NCBI GenBank assembly: GCA_027331445.1
Contig: DAHWUD010000004.1
Span: 1 to 55,468 of the forward strand
From: Candidatus Amesbacteria bacterium
GTDB lineage: Bacteria > Patescibacteriota > Microgenomatia > CAZETR01 > Amesbacteraceae
Reading direction: 5' to 3'
Length of the DNA stretch: 55,468 nt
The notes under the pieces were generated by a model that was not told the origin of the DNA, did no database searches, and saw only the letters and a list, made by a program, of their open reading frames with translations. Positions 45,614 through 54,321 of this stretch are shown here, piece after piece (positions within the stretch are counted from its first letter, which is position 1; each line of letters opens with the position of its first letter). The translations under genes were made by a program, and so were the position numbers.

Positions 45614-46450
45614 TTACTTTACTACTAAATCGGTTCCGGAAAAAAGAGCCGAATCAAACATAAACGGCGCGTCCGGATTGGAAGCTACCACATGAATCTT
45701 TTGCGTCGATGTCCCGGCTGTTCCCGACGAAATAATATCTTTAGCCTGCACAGGTATAGTTGTTCCCCCCATCCCCGCCACCGACACTGCCACCGGCTGC
45801 CCTCTGCTTGTACCCAATATCCTGATCCGCATCATGACCAGGTTCTCATTGCCCCAATTAAAGACCGTGTCTGAGGCCGGCGAGGGATGCCAGGTCTTGC
45901 GGTAGGAATAGATATACCCGCCGGCAGACCCGGGGCAGGTTTTACTCAGCTCGCTCGCCGCAAAACCCGTATAAAATCCCGGTCCCAGCATCCACCTGCG
46001 AATATTAATGCTTCCGGTTGACGTCTGGGTGTAAATCATAACCTCGGCTACGGCCGCCGGTGATCCGTTGTCTCCCCAACACACCCGCAGTTGATTAGGG
46101 GTAATGGAAGTGGGGGGCGATCCCGGTTCCATCAGGCTGACGGTTGTCACGTCCCCGCTGTCCAGCTTTTCCGGTACTACGTACGCCGTGGTACCCCCCA
46201 GGTTGTTGTTGGTAACGGTTATTTGGGCGTTATTAGCAAGGGTTGCCTTCCCTCCGGATGCTCCGAAAACTCCCACGCCCGCCAGGGACTTTTCTACCCC
46301 GGCCTCAGCCGCCTCCAGCGCCCTGGCCGACTCCTCCTGCGACGTCGACACACTCACTTCGGTTACACTCCGCGAAACAATAGCCAACCCCACCGTCAAC
46401 GACACCCCCAATATTAACAGCACCACCAATAACGCCTGCCCTTTTTGCAT
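45614..46450 (-). CDS. PilX-like minor pilus assembly protein
   Basis: 278 residues from ATG 46450: an N-terminal hydrophobic helix ('GQALLVVLLILGVSLTVGLAIVSRSVTEVSVSTSQEESARALEAAEAGVEKSL') as in PilX, which lacks a strict prepilin site, then a beta-rich C-terminal domain. The frame can be opened at a TTG 36 bases upstream, which is less likely. It lies among pilin genes and is probably a tip or minor pilin. Confidence 0.65.
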   Translation of the reverse strand: MQKGQALLVVLLILGVSLTVGLAIVSRSVTEVSVSTSQEESARALEAAEAGVEKSLAGVGVFGASGGKATLANNAQITVTNNNLGGTTAYVVPEKLDSGDVTTVSLMEPGSPPTSITPNQLRVCWGDNGSPAAVAEVMIYTQTSTGSINIRRWMLGPGFYTGFAASELSKTCPGSAGGYIYSYRKTWHPSPASDTVFNWGNENLVMMRIRILGTSRGQPVAVSVAGMGGTTIPVQAKDIISSGTAGTSTQKIHVVASNPDAPFMFDSALFSGTDLVVK

Positions 46451-46486
46451 TAACTCATTATGAGTATAACCGTTATCCCTTGTCAA

Positions 46487-46993
46487 TCAATTTCCGAAGT
46501 TTTCCAGCGTCACCTGAGACTGAAAATTCACCCCGTTAAGCCCGGCGCTGTCCGTCACGTCGATAGAATTCGCCCGATTAATATTAAAACAGATGTTTAC
46601 CGTTTGTGCGCCGGTAGCTGCATTGCAGCTGAATATTGTGGTCCCGCTGCAGGGGACTACCGCCACGTTGGTGGATGTCAGATTTTGCACCAATAACCCG
46701 CTCGTAGACGCAATTTGTTTTCCCGTCAGGCTGTATGTCACCTGATCGCCGTTCAGTCTCGTCACCACCAGACTGTTGGGCACCAGATTACAGCTTATTT
46801 TGGTACCAAAGGAAATCAGATTACTCATCGCCTTCATCGCATAAGCTCCTTCCGACTTGGCCTGGGCGATAGCTCCGGCCTTGCGCGCCCCTTTATAAGT
46901 GCTGTACAGCATCATGCTGGAAAAAGTCATCACCATGGTTAAAATCCCCATGGCTACCAAAATTTCCACCAGGGTAAAACCGTTTTTTTTCAT
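46487..46993 (-). CDS. type IV pilin-like protein, PilW/GspJ type
   Basis: 168 residues. Class III signal 'MKKNGFTLVEILVAMGILTMVMTFSSMML' with cleavage after the Gly and Glu at position +5, then a beta-rich globular part. It is one of several minor pilins that likely prime pilus assembly. Confidence 0.8.
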   Translation of the reverse strand: MKKNGFTLVEILVAMGILTMVMTFSSMMLYSTYKGARKAGAIAQAKSEGAYAMKAMSNLISFGTKISCNLVPNSLVVTRLNGDQVTYSLTGKQIASTSGLLVQNLTSTNVAVVPCSGTTIFSCNAATGAQTVNICFNINRANSIDVTDSAGLNGVNFQSQVTLENFGN

Positions 46994-47002
46994 ACTGTTT
47001 AA

Positions 47003-47461
47003 TTAATAATTATCCAGAGTTTGGCTCAATTTGGAATACACCAGTCTCGATCCCTCGATCCACGACACCACCACGTCTACCTGCACCTCCTGTGCCGGTA
47101 CCGTCAGCGTTAAGGTCACGTCCCGGTTAAACCCCGGCGGGCTGCCCAATTGGTAACCGACACACGGCCCCGGCGTCGGCCAGTCATTCATCGTTTTATT
47201 CACCAGAGACGTCGGAAAACAATACTGCTGCCCGGATACTGTGGCTTTAGCCGCCACCGCATTCCATCCGCTGATATCCCTCTGGGCTACAATCCACTGC
47301 ATCACCTCCGTGCCGAAAGTCGTGGCTTCCACCTGCCGCTTGGCCGCCGCCGAATTGTTTACCGATTTGGTCGTCACGCTTACCAGCCCCAGTATAGCCA
47401 GCACAGCCACCGAAATGGCAATTACCACTTCCACCAGCATCTGCCCCCGCCGCAGTTTCAT
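47003..47461 (-). CDS. type IV pilin-like protein, PilV/GspI type
   Basis: 152 residues. 'MKLRRGQMLVEVVIAISVAVLAILGLVSVTTKSV' is a prepilin leader with Gly at the cut site and Glu +5; the mature residue 1 is Gln instead of Phe. The remainder is a small beta domain. It overlaps the next upstream gene by 4 bases. Confidence 0.75.
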   Translation of the reverse strand: MKLRRGQMLVEVVIAISVAVLAILGLVSVTTKSVNNSAAAKRQVEATTFGTEVMQWIVAQRDISGWNAVAAKATVSGQQYCFPTSLVNKTMNDWPTPGPCVGYQLGSPPGFNRDVTLTLTVPAQEVQVDVVVSWIEGSRLVYSKLSQTLDNY

Positions 47462-47982
47462 TGTATCCCTCCCGCCCCGTTAATCGTAAATGTTTTAGCC
47501 GTCGTCCCGCTGGCCCCGGACACCGTCACCTTAATCACATTTGAGCCGGACAGGGGCGGATAAATTCCCTGCCCGCCTGTCCGGAACATGACGGGGAATG
47601 CCGGCACCGGGCTCAGCACCGCCTTCACCCCGGCGGGGAAATTTTCCGTATGGCTGTAAAAAAACACCGGTGCCCCGCCGGGATAATCGGTCGCGCTGCA
47701 GACTCCTTCTACCGTATAAGTTCCTCCACCATTGGTCACATTTACCCGCCAGCCGATTAGCGGCAGCTCTCCCGCCGTGTTGCAGGCACAGGCCGTGCAG
47801 TCTTTTTTTCCGCTTTGGGCATTATCTTTTGCCTGGGAAAAGATCTGTTCCAGCCGATCTGCCCCAGTCGACACCCGCTGCTGGTTCCCGATTTGGATAT
47901 ACGCCGGCACTACCAGACCGATAATAATCACCACCACACCTATAGAGAGGAGTGTTTCCAATAACGTAAACCCTTCTCTCAT
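47458..47982 (-). CDS. type IV pilin-like protein, GspH type
   Basis: 174 residues with leader 'MREGFTLLETLLSIGVVVIIIGLVVPAYIQIGNQQ' (Gly-Phe cut, Glu +5) and 'RLEQIFSQAKDNAQSGKKDCTACAC', a region often seen in GspH/FimT pilins. Cys pairs suggest disulfides. Coupled by 4-base overlaps on both sides. Confidence 0.78.
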   Translation of the reverse strand: MREGFTLLETLLSIGVVVIIIGLVVPAYIQIGNQQRVSTGADRLEQIFSQAKDNAQSGKKDCTACACNTAGELPLIGWRVNVTNGGGTYTVEGVCSATDYPGGAPVFFYSHTENFPAGVKAVLSPVPAFPVMFRTGGQGIYPPLSGSNVIKVTVSGASGTTAKTFTINGAGGIQ

Positions 47983-48401
47983 GGATTAGTGACAATATAC
48001 GGAGTCGGGGTAGGATAAGCCGGATCGTGTTCCATTAAATCACTCAGCGTATATGTACATGCCCCTGTCCCGCATGTCCCGGATGGCGAATACACATATA
48101 TGTATGAGCCTGTACTCAAAGGATCCGTCGGCAGGGCTGAAATGTAAGTGGGAGCCAAACAGGGCAATGCCCCAGTGCAACTGTAATTAAACGATGTCGG
48201 ATAATACCCCTGGTCGTTTCGGTAAGCTTCCAGCGCCGACCGGATATTTTCCAAATCCGACTTGCGTTTACTATCCCGGGCAAACTGCCGGGGTCCTTGC
48301 CCGATAATCGAAAACGCGAATGCCGAAAGTATTGCCAACAATCCAATTGCTACTAAAAGCTCAATTAGCGTAAAACCCTTCCTTCTAATAATTCCCCACA
48401 T
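47979..48401 (-). CDS. type IV pilin-like protein, GspG type
   Basis: 140 residues. Leader 'RRKGFTLIELLVAIGLLAILSAFAFSII', then 'RDSKRKSDLENIRSALEAYRNDQGYYP', the GspG-type helix and loop, and 'YISALPTDPLSTGSYIYVY'. Probably a minor or alternative major pilin. Its start overlaps the upstream gene by 17 bases. Confidence 0.8.
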   Translation of the reverse strand: MWGIIRRKGFTLIELLVAIGLLAILSAFAFSIIGQGPRQFARDSKRKSDLENIRSALEAYRNDQGYYPTSFNYSCTGALPCLAPTYISALPTDPLSTGSYIYVYSPSGTCGTGACTYTLSDLMEHDPAYPTPTPYIVTNP

Positions 48402-48870
48402 ACCACTTACATTGTACCCCGGTACCGCACCCGACTGTCAAATTTTGCCGGGCTTCCGGGTCTCTTTCATATTCCAACCCGACGTAGATACGATATTTGT
48501 CCCGCTTCTCATCCACCACATATACATACTTCCATCCCCGGTCGGCCAACGGATCCGTCGGCATACCTTTCAGGTACACAACATTGTCATGGTCCACCAT
48601 GCTGTCCCCGCTGCCCCAGACGCACGGTCTGGCCCCTTTGTCGCCACAGGCCACTATCTGCCCGCCGGCCGTCGCCGCCGGATAAACCTGGTAATCCTCA
48701 AAATATACCTGCAGCGCCCGGGACACCAACTCCACATCCGCTTTCCGCTGCACATCCCGCGTCTTCATTTCTCCCACCACCAGCTGGAAAGAAGAGATCC
48801 CCAAAATCACCAGGATTATCCCCGCCACCACTACGACCTCGCTTTTCTTCCATTCCCACACCGAAAACAT
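48385..48870 (-). CDS. pilin-like protein without a canonical prepilin site
   Basis: 161 residues. The body is GspG-like ('MKTRDVQRKADVELVSRALQVYFEDYQVYPA', 'GMPTDPLADRGWKYVYVVDEKRDKYRIYVGLEYERDPEARQNL'), but the N-terminus is 'MFSVWEWKKSEVVVVAGIILVILGIS', with neither the Gly-Phe cut site nor a clear leader. It may stay membrane-anchored or be cut after another residue. It lies between pilD and the GspG-type gene. Confidence 0.7.
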   Translation of the reverse strand: MFSVWEWKKSEVVVVAGIILVILGISSFQLVVGEMKTRDVQRKADVELVSRALQVYFEDYQVYPAATAGGQIVACGDKGARPCVWGSGDSMVDHDNVVYLKGMPTDPLADRGWKYVYVVDEKRDKYRIYVGLEYERDPEARQNLTVGCGTGVQCKWYVGNY

Positions 48871-48898
48871 ATCCCTATTTTAAATTAGAAATCCAAAA

Positions 48899-49645
48899 TT
48901 AGAAATTAGGAATTAGTAATTTCACAATCTGTGCTCCCCATATCCATCCTATCCATGACCCGGCCACCAGCCAGGGTCCGAACGCCATCCGGCTCTTCAG
49001 TTTCTTTCTGCCCTGGATCAACAACGCTGCCCCATATATTCCCCCCAGCACGAATGCCAGCCATAGTCCCACGGCAACTTTTGGCCAACCCAGCCACCAC
49101 CCCATAACTGCCGCGATCTCGATGTCTCCCGCCCCCATCGCCTTTCCCCGCGTCACCGCCCAAATCCCGCCTATCAACCCCGCCGCCACCAGTAGTCCCA
49201 GTCCCCCCTCTTTAACCAAAGAGGGGGTCAGAGGGAGATTTAAAACCGTCACCAGCACCGCCCAAATCACCACCATCCAATCACTCACCAGCATTGTCTC
49301 CGCATCCATCACGAAAATAATCATAGTCACCCACAGTATCCCCATCACCACCGCCTCACCCATGATACCCAAACCGCTAAAGTAACTGATTGCTGCAAAT
49401 CCCGCCGCCATAAATAACTCCATCAAGAAATTCCTCGTATTGATCTTTTTATGGCAATATCTGCACTTTCCTCCCAAAGTCAAATACGAGAGTAGGGGAA
49501 TCAGGTCTGCGACTCCCAGCTCCTGCCCGCACTTATCACATACCGACCGGCCCGCGGCCCACGATTTCCCTTTCGGCAGCCGGTCAACCAGGGCATTGGC
49601 CGCACTCCCGAAAATCGCCCCGAAAATAAAAAAAATCACCCACAT
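48899..49645 (-). CDS. pilD: prepilin peptidase (A24 family)
   Basis: 248 residues, multi-pass membrane protein. The N-terminal domain has two CxxC ('VCDKCGQ', 'CRYCHKK'); the aspartyl protease sites are 'FVMDAETMLVSDW' and 'GAGDIEIAAVMGWWLG' (GxGD). It cuts and N-methylates prepilins. Between two membrane segments the protein carries an odd stretch 'LPLTPSLVKEGGLGL' encoded by a palindromic repeat (copy B). Confidence 0.9.
   Translation of the reverse strand: MWVIFFIFGAIFGSAANALVDRLPKGKSWAAGRSVCDKCGQELGVADLIPLLSYLTLGGKCRYCHKKINTRNFLMELFMAAGFAAISYFSGLGIMGEAVVMGILWVTMIIFVMDAETMLVSDWMVVIWAVLVTVLNLPLTPSLVKEGGLGLLVAAGLIGGIWAVTRGKAMGAGDIEIAAVMGWWLGWPKVAVGLWLAFVLGGIYGAALLIQGRKKLKSRMAFGPWLVAGSWIGWIWGAQIVKLLIPNF
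49202..49238. repeat. palindromic repeat element inside pilD, copy B
   Basis: CCCCCCTCTTT, short spacer, AAAGAGGGGG and GAGGGAG have the same plan as copies A and C. It keeps the pilD frame and adds about 15 residues. Confidence 0.55.
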
Positions 49646-49667
49646 ACCTTAATATACCACCCTCTCA

Positions 49668-49705
49668 ACTCCCCCTCCTAAACTAGGAGAAGGCCGGGGG
49701 GTGGT
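49668..49705. repeat. palindromic repeat element, copy C
   Basis: CTCCCCCTCCTAAACTAGGAGAAGGCCGGGGG lies between pilD and pilA and is related to copies A and B by its pyrimidine arm, central AA/TT spacer and purine arm. Confidence 0.5.
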
Positions 49706-49713
49706 ACCGTAAA

Positions 49714-49746
49714 CACAAAAAACACCGCCCCTTTCGGGGCAGTGTT
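49714..49746 (-). terminator. intrinsic terminator after pilA
   Basis: On the minus strand AACAC-x-GCCCC, GAAA, GGGGC-x-GTGTT is followed by a T-run. It can stop transcription after the major pilin gene and so set a high pilA to downstream ratio. Confidence 0.9.
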
Positions 49747-49764
49747 AACTGCAACAACTGTAGT

Positions 49765-50223
49765 TTAGAAATCACAGTTATTTGACGTCACCGTCGGTAC
49801 GTTACATGATCCACACGCCTTGCCGTTAGTACTGGTCCAGTACCAATAAGCGGTTCCGTTGCAAGTACCAGCATGGAGATACTTAGCCGACGTCAGCGGA
49901 ACATAGACTCCGGCAGAAACCCCACCACCCAAATAGTTCAACGACGAACCCGCCGGTAGCACCGGCAGAGCAACCAATTCTCCTGTAAGCGTCAATTGGC
50001 TAAGTCCCCCCTGAGCTACAGTCGGATAATTTCCGTTCGTCTGCTGAGCCGCGTACGACTGTAAAGCCGTCGCCACCTGGCCCACAGCATTCTGAATGTT
50101 GGCGTCATTAGCTTGGCGGGTCTTTTCTAACGGGTTGATCAAAGCGACTACCCCAGCAGCCAAGACAGCCATAATCCCGATCACTACCAGCAATTCAATC
50201 AACGTAAAACCTTTCTTAATCAT
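49765..50223 (-). CDS. pilA: major type IV pilin candidate
   Basis: 152 residues. Leader 'MIKKGFTLIELLVVIGIMAVLAAGVVALINP' with a perfect class III cut site (KKG-F, Glu +5). The globular part has two Cys near the end ('ACGSCNVP...NNCDF'). It is followed by its own terminator and preceded by a ribosome site GGGGGGTGA, so it is probably the main fibre subunit. Confidence 0.87.
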   Translation of the reverse strand: MIKKGFTLIELLVVIGIMAVLAAGVVALINPLEKTRQANDANIQNAVGQVATALQSYAAQQTNGNYPTVAQGGLSQLTLTGELVALPVLPAGSSLNYLGGGVSAGVYVPLTSAKYLHAGTCNGTAYWYWTSTNGKACGSCNVPTVTSNNCDF

Positions 50224-50259
50224 CGCTTTTGTTCACCCCCCTTCCACAACTCCCCTTCA

Positions 50260-51462
50260 TCATATGTGATTTGTAATCGAATAAATAGGCATAACAATCG
50301 AATAGAGCAAGAACCCTACCCCTACTGCCAATACAATTAGTATTATCGGTTCAATAGCCGTTGTCAAGCCTTTGACCTTTTCTTCCGAACCGGTTTCAAA
50401 ATAATGGGACAGTTTGGCCAGGACATCGTCCATCTTTCCCGTCTCCTCCCCCACAGCCACCATTTGCCCTACTACCACAGGCATAATTTCGCTCTCGGAA
50501 AAACTGATCGATACCGGAAAACCTTTCTCCACCTGCCGGGCAATCCGTTTTAAATCCGCCTCTACCAATTCGTTGCCCACAGCGTCCGCCACGATGTCCA
50601 GGGACTCGACGACGGAAATTCCCGCCCCCAGAAGTAGCGACAGCGTCCGCAGGACTTCCGCCAGCATCGTCTCTTTGGACAGCGACCCCACCACCGGCAA
50701 CCGGTAAGCCACACTGTCCCATTGCAACCGCCCCCGCTTTGAAGCCATATACGACTGGCCCATAAAATACCCCCCGGCCACGATTAAAATCACCGCCCAC
50801 CAGTCATGCACCATAAAGTTGGAAATGGCGATCATCGCCCGGGTAGAAAACGGCAGACTGGTATTGAAGTCGGCGTAGAGAGCCGTCAGCTTGGGAATCA
50901 CTAAGACCATCATCAGCACAAATACGCCCACCATGGCGATCAGAATGATCACCGGGTAAATCATCGCCCCCACCACCTTTCCGTGAAATTCCCGGGATTT
51001 CTCCGAATTCTCCGCCAGTCGGTTGAGGATCTGCTCCATAACCCCGGCTGTCTCCGCCGCCCGCACCAACGCCGTGTACACTTTGGAAAAGACTTTGGGG
51101 TGTTTTTCCATCGCCGCCGACAAAGCCAGCCCTCCCTGCACATCGGCCAACAGGTCGCCGATCACCACCGATAACGCCGGTTTGGATTGCACTTTCAACA
51201 GGTTTAAAGCGTCCGTGAGGGGCAATCCGGCCGTGATCATCGTCGACAGCTGCCGGGTAAAATTTGTCACGTCGTCGCCGCTCACCTTTCCCGTCATCCC
51301 CTGCAATTTTTCCAGGCTCAAAAGCGGCTTGGCCTCGTCAATCCGGATCGGCACCAGCTTGTTTTGCTTCAGGGCGTCCGCCACCCCCGTCGGCCCGTTC
51401 ATCTCCATCTCGCCTTTAGCCAACTTTCCGGAAAAATCACGGGCAGTATATTTAAACTTCAT
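50260..51462 (-). CDS. pilC: type IV pilus platform protein PilC
   Basis: 400 residues with two T2SSF domains ('FTRQLSTMITAGLPLTDALNLLKVQ', 'LRTLSLLLGAGISVVESLDIVADAVGN...QMVAVGEETGKMDDVLAKLSHYFE') and three transmembrane helices (about 165-195, 215-240, 370-395). It couples the motor ATPases to the growing pilus. Confidence 0.93.
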   Translation of the reverse strand: MKFKYTARDFSGKLAKGEMEMNGPTGVADALKQNKLVPIRIDEAKPLLSLEKLQGMTGKVSGDDVTNFTRQLSTMITAGLPLTDALNLLKVQSKPALSVVIGDLLADVQGGLALSAAMEKHPKVFSKVYTALVRAAETAGVMEQILNRLAENSEKSREFHGKVVGAMIYPVIILIAMVGVFVLMMVLVIPKLTALYADFNTSLPFSTRAMIAISNFMVHDWWAVILIVAGGYFMGQSYMASKRGRLQWDSVAYRLPVVGSLSKETMLAEVLRTLSLLLGAGISVVESLDIVADAVGNELVEADLKRIARQVEKGFPVSISFSESEIMPVVVGQMVAVGEETGKMDDVLAKLSHYFETGSEEKVKGLTTAIEPIILIVLAVGVGFLLYSIVMPIYSITNHI

Positions 51463-51464
51463 AG

Positions 51465-52526
51465 CTACAAACTGCCTTTGACACTTTTTTGTAAGTCCTC
51501 CGGCCTCAATGCGAAAGCCCGTGCCGTCTCCAGGCTGATTGTCCCGTCCCGCACCATCCTACCGAGCGTCCATTCCAGAGTCATCATCCCGTATTCCGAG
51601 GACGTCAGGATAATGTTATCCAGCATGTGCGTCCGCCCCTCCCGCACCGCCGTCCGCACCGCCTGCGTCGCCGTCATGATCTCGTAGGCCACCGCCCGGC
51701 CTCCTCCCACCTTGGGTAAGAGCCGCTGCGAAAACACCGCTTCCAAATTCTCCGACAATTGCAGCCTGACCTGCGGTTGCTGGTTCTCCGGAAACACGTC
51801 CACAATCCGGTCCACCGTCTGAGCCGCCGAGTTGGTATGCAAAGTGGCAAACACCAGATGGCCCGTCTCCGCAATTGTCAAAGCGGCGGCGATTGTCTCA
51901 AAATCCCGCATTTCTCCGATGAGTACTACATCCGGATCTTCCCGCAGTACCGATCTTAAAGCAATTTCCCATGAATGGGTGTCATTGTGCACCTCCCGTT
52001 GGGACACCACCGCCCGCTTAGGCGTATAGACATACTCAATCGGATCCTCAATTGTCACCACATGTACCGGCCGCGTACCGTTAATCTCTTCGATAATGGC
52101 GGCGAGGGTCGTGGATTTTCCCTGCCCCGTCGGCCCGGTCACCAGCACAAATCCCTGCTTCAAAGTCGCGAAGTCATGGCAGATTTTCGGCAGCCCCAAA
52201 TCCTCCATCGTCGGAATATTCGCGGAGATCAGCCGGAAACTTCCCGCCATTTCCCCCTTCTCAAAATACACGTTCACCCGGAACCTGGCATTCTCCCCGA
52301 ATGAAAACGAAAAATCCGACTCTTTATTTACCAGATAAATCTGCTTTTGCTCCGGGCTCATCACTCCAGACAGCAGCACCTCCACCTGATTGGGATTCAA
52401 TGTCGTCTCTCCCACCACCGCCACCAAATCTCCGTCCACCCGAATAAGAGGTGGCGATCCCACCACCAAATGCAAATCCGAAGCCTTCTTGGCAATCACG
52501 TACATTAATAATTGTTGAATTGTCAC
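51465..52526 (-). CDS. pilT: pilus retraction ATPase PilT
   Basis: 353 residues. Walker A 'VTGPTGQGKSTT', Asp box 'VTIEDPIEY', Walker B 'VLIGEMRDFET', His box 'ATLHTNSAAQTVDRIVD', and the PilT-type C-terminal motif 'AVRTAVREGRTHML' (a variant of AIRNLIREGK). Absence of a four-Cys site separates it from PilB. It drives retraction (twitching, DNA uptake). Confidence 0.93.
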   Translation of the reverse strand: MTIQQLLMYVIAKKASDLHLVVGSPPLIRVDGDLVAVVGETTLNPNQVEVLLSGVMSPEQKQIYLVNKESDFSFSFGENARFRVNVYFEKGEMAGSFRLISANIPTMEDLGLPKICHDFATLKQGFVLVTGPTGQGKSTTLAAIIEEINGTRPVHVVTIEDPIEYVYTPKRAVVSQREVHNDTHSWEIALRSVLREDPDVVLIGEMRDFETIAAALTIAETGHLVFATLHTNSAAQTVDRIVDVFPENQQPQVRLQLSENLEAVFSQRLLPKVGGGRAVAYEIMTATQAVRTAVREGRTHMLDNIILTSSEYGMMTLEWTLGRMVRDGTISLETARAFALRPEDLQKSVKGSL

Positions 52527-52531
52527 AGGCT

Positions 52532-54283
52532 TTATTCCTGCGCTACGCGCAGCACCTCATCAATAGTAGTGAGTCCCTCCACCACTTTCAAATAACCGTC
52601 CTGTTTCATTGTCACCATCCCCTCTGCCACCGCCTGATCCTCAATCTCCGATGCCGCGGCATGCTCCAGGATTAACCGCCCGATTTTTTCTGACACCGGC
52701 AGCACCTCAAAAATTCCCACCCGTCCCCGGTAACCGGTGTTTGCGCACTGCTCGCACCCGACCCCTTTGAAAAATTCCACTTTGGCACCCGCCGCCGTCT
52801 GCCACAATTTTCCCAGGATCTTCCTCATGTCCGCAATTACTTCTTCCGCCGGGACGTACGGCTTTTTGCACACGCTGCACACCTTCCGGCAGACCCGTTG
52901 CCCCACGATAGCCGTAATGGTTGATGCTAAGAGGTACGGTTCGGCTTTCATATCCAGTAGCCGGGGAAGAGCTCCCGCCGCCGAGTTGGTGTGCAGGGTG
53001 GAAAATACCAAATGCCCGGTCAAAGCCGCCTGCACCGCCAATTCCGCCGTCTCTTCATCCCGCACCTCTCCCACCATGATCACGTTCGGATCCTGCCGCA
53101 AAAACGACCGCAGTCCCGACGCGAACGTCAGCCCCGCCTGCGGATTGATCTGTACCTGGTTTACCCCCGGCATTTGATATTCCACCGGGTCCTCGAGAGT
53201 CAGAATATTGACTTTTACCGTGTTAATCCGGGCTAAAACCGCATACAGCGTCGTCGTCTTCCCCGAACCCGTCGGTCCGGTTACGAGAATTATTCCGTGC
53301 GGCCGCAAAATCGCTTCTTCTAGATTCTTGAGAGCCCGGCCCCGCAGCCCGAGTTCATTCAACGTCGGCACCCCGCCGGTCTTTTTAAGTAGACGCATGA
53401 CAATCTTCTCCCCGTCCACCGTCGGCAGCGAAGACACCCGCAAATCCACTTCATCCGTATCCGTCTGGAAATTAAACCGGCCGTCCTGGGGAATCCGCTT
53501 CTCGTCAATTTTCATATCCGACAAAATCTTGATCCGGGAGATCAGGGCATCATGAATTTTTTTGGGCAAAACGAGTTTCTCATGCAAAATTCCGTCTATC
53601 CGGTACCGCACCCGGGTCCGGTCCTCCAGCGGTTCAATGTGCACATCCGATGCCCGCGACTTGACCGCAAATTCCAATATGGTGGTGACTATCTTGGCAA
53701 TGGGAGCTTCCCGGATGTATTCCCCCACCTTCCGGATATTCACCGTTTTCACTTCCACTTCGTTCTCTCCACCCGCCTCTTTAAGGGCCGCCGTCACTTC
53801 TGTTGACAAACTCTGGGCATAACTGGTGGCGATGGCATCCGTCACTTCCTTTGGCAGCGTCGCATACGGCTTTATCCGGCAGCCGGTCTTTTTTTCCAAA
53901 AATTCAATTGCCGCCAGGTCCATAGGGTTGGCCATCGCCACCGCCAATTCGTTCGTCGCCGCCTTAAAATCAAAGGGGATCAGGTTCAGTCTTTCGGAGA
54001 TAGCCCGATCCACCCGCCCCAAAGCTACGGGGGAAACTGCGACTTCCGACAACTTTATAAACGGCACGTTCAGGTATTTGGCCCGGGCCCGGATCATATC
54101 CTCCTGGCTCACCAATTCCTGCTGTACCAGCCAATCCGTCATCGCCATCCCCGAGGTGACAAACGCCATATTGGCCCTATCCGCATCCGCCTGTTTCAGC
54201 TTCCCGTCCGCCACCAGGCTCGCCACCACGGCAACGGGTTCATTTTCATCCTGGGACACTCCAACCTTCCGGGCAGGCGGCAT
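52532..54283 (-). CDS. pilB: pilus extension ATPase PilB
   Basis: 583 residues. An N-terminal MshEN-like domain ('GMAMTDWLVQQELVSQEDMIRARAKYLNVPFIKL') precedes Walker A 'VTGPTGSGKTTT', Asp box 'LTLEDPVEY', Walker B 'IMVGEVRDEETA', His box 'STLHTNSAAGALPRL' and a four-Cys zinc site 'CRKVCSVCKKPY...GCEQCANTGYRGR'. It powers pilus extension. Confidence 0.94.
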   Translation of the reverse strand: MPPARKVGVSQDENEPVAVVASLVADGKLKQADADRANMAFVTSGMAMTDWLVQQELVSQEDMIRARAKYLNVPFIKLSEVAVSPVALGRVDRAISERLNLIPFDFKAATNELAVAMANPMDLAAIEFLEKKTGCRIKPYATLPKEVTDAIATSYAQSLSTEVTAALKEAGGENEVEVKTVNIRKVGEYIREAPIAKIVTTILEFAVKSRASDVHIEPLEDRTRVRYRIDGILHEKLVLPKKIHDALISRIKILSDMKIDEKRIPQDGRFNFQTDTDEVDLRVSSLPTVDGEKIVMRLLKKTGGVPTLNELGLRGRALKNLEEAILRPHGIILVTGPTGSGKTTTLYAVLARINTVKVNILTLEDPVEYQMPGVNQVQINPQAGLTFASGLRSFLRQDPNVIMVGEVRDEETAELAVQAALTGHLVFSTLHTNSAAGALPRLLDMKAEPYLLASTITAIVGQRVCRKVCSVCKKPYVPAEEVIADMRKILGKLWQTAAGAKVEFFKGVGCEQCANTGYRGRVGIFEVLPVSEKIGRLILEHAAASEIEDQAVAEGMVTMKQDGYLKVVEGLTTIDEVLRVAQE

Positions 54284-54321
54284 ATACCTCCATTATGCAC
54301 AATTTCCTCACAGAAATAAAC

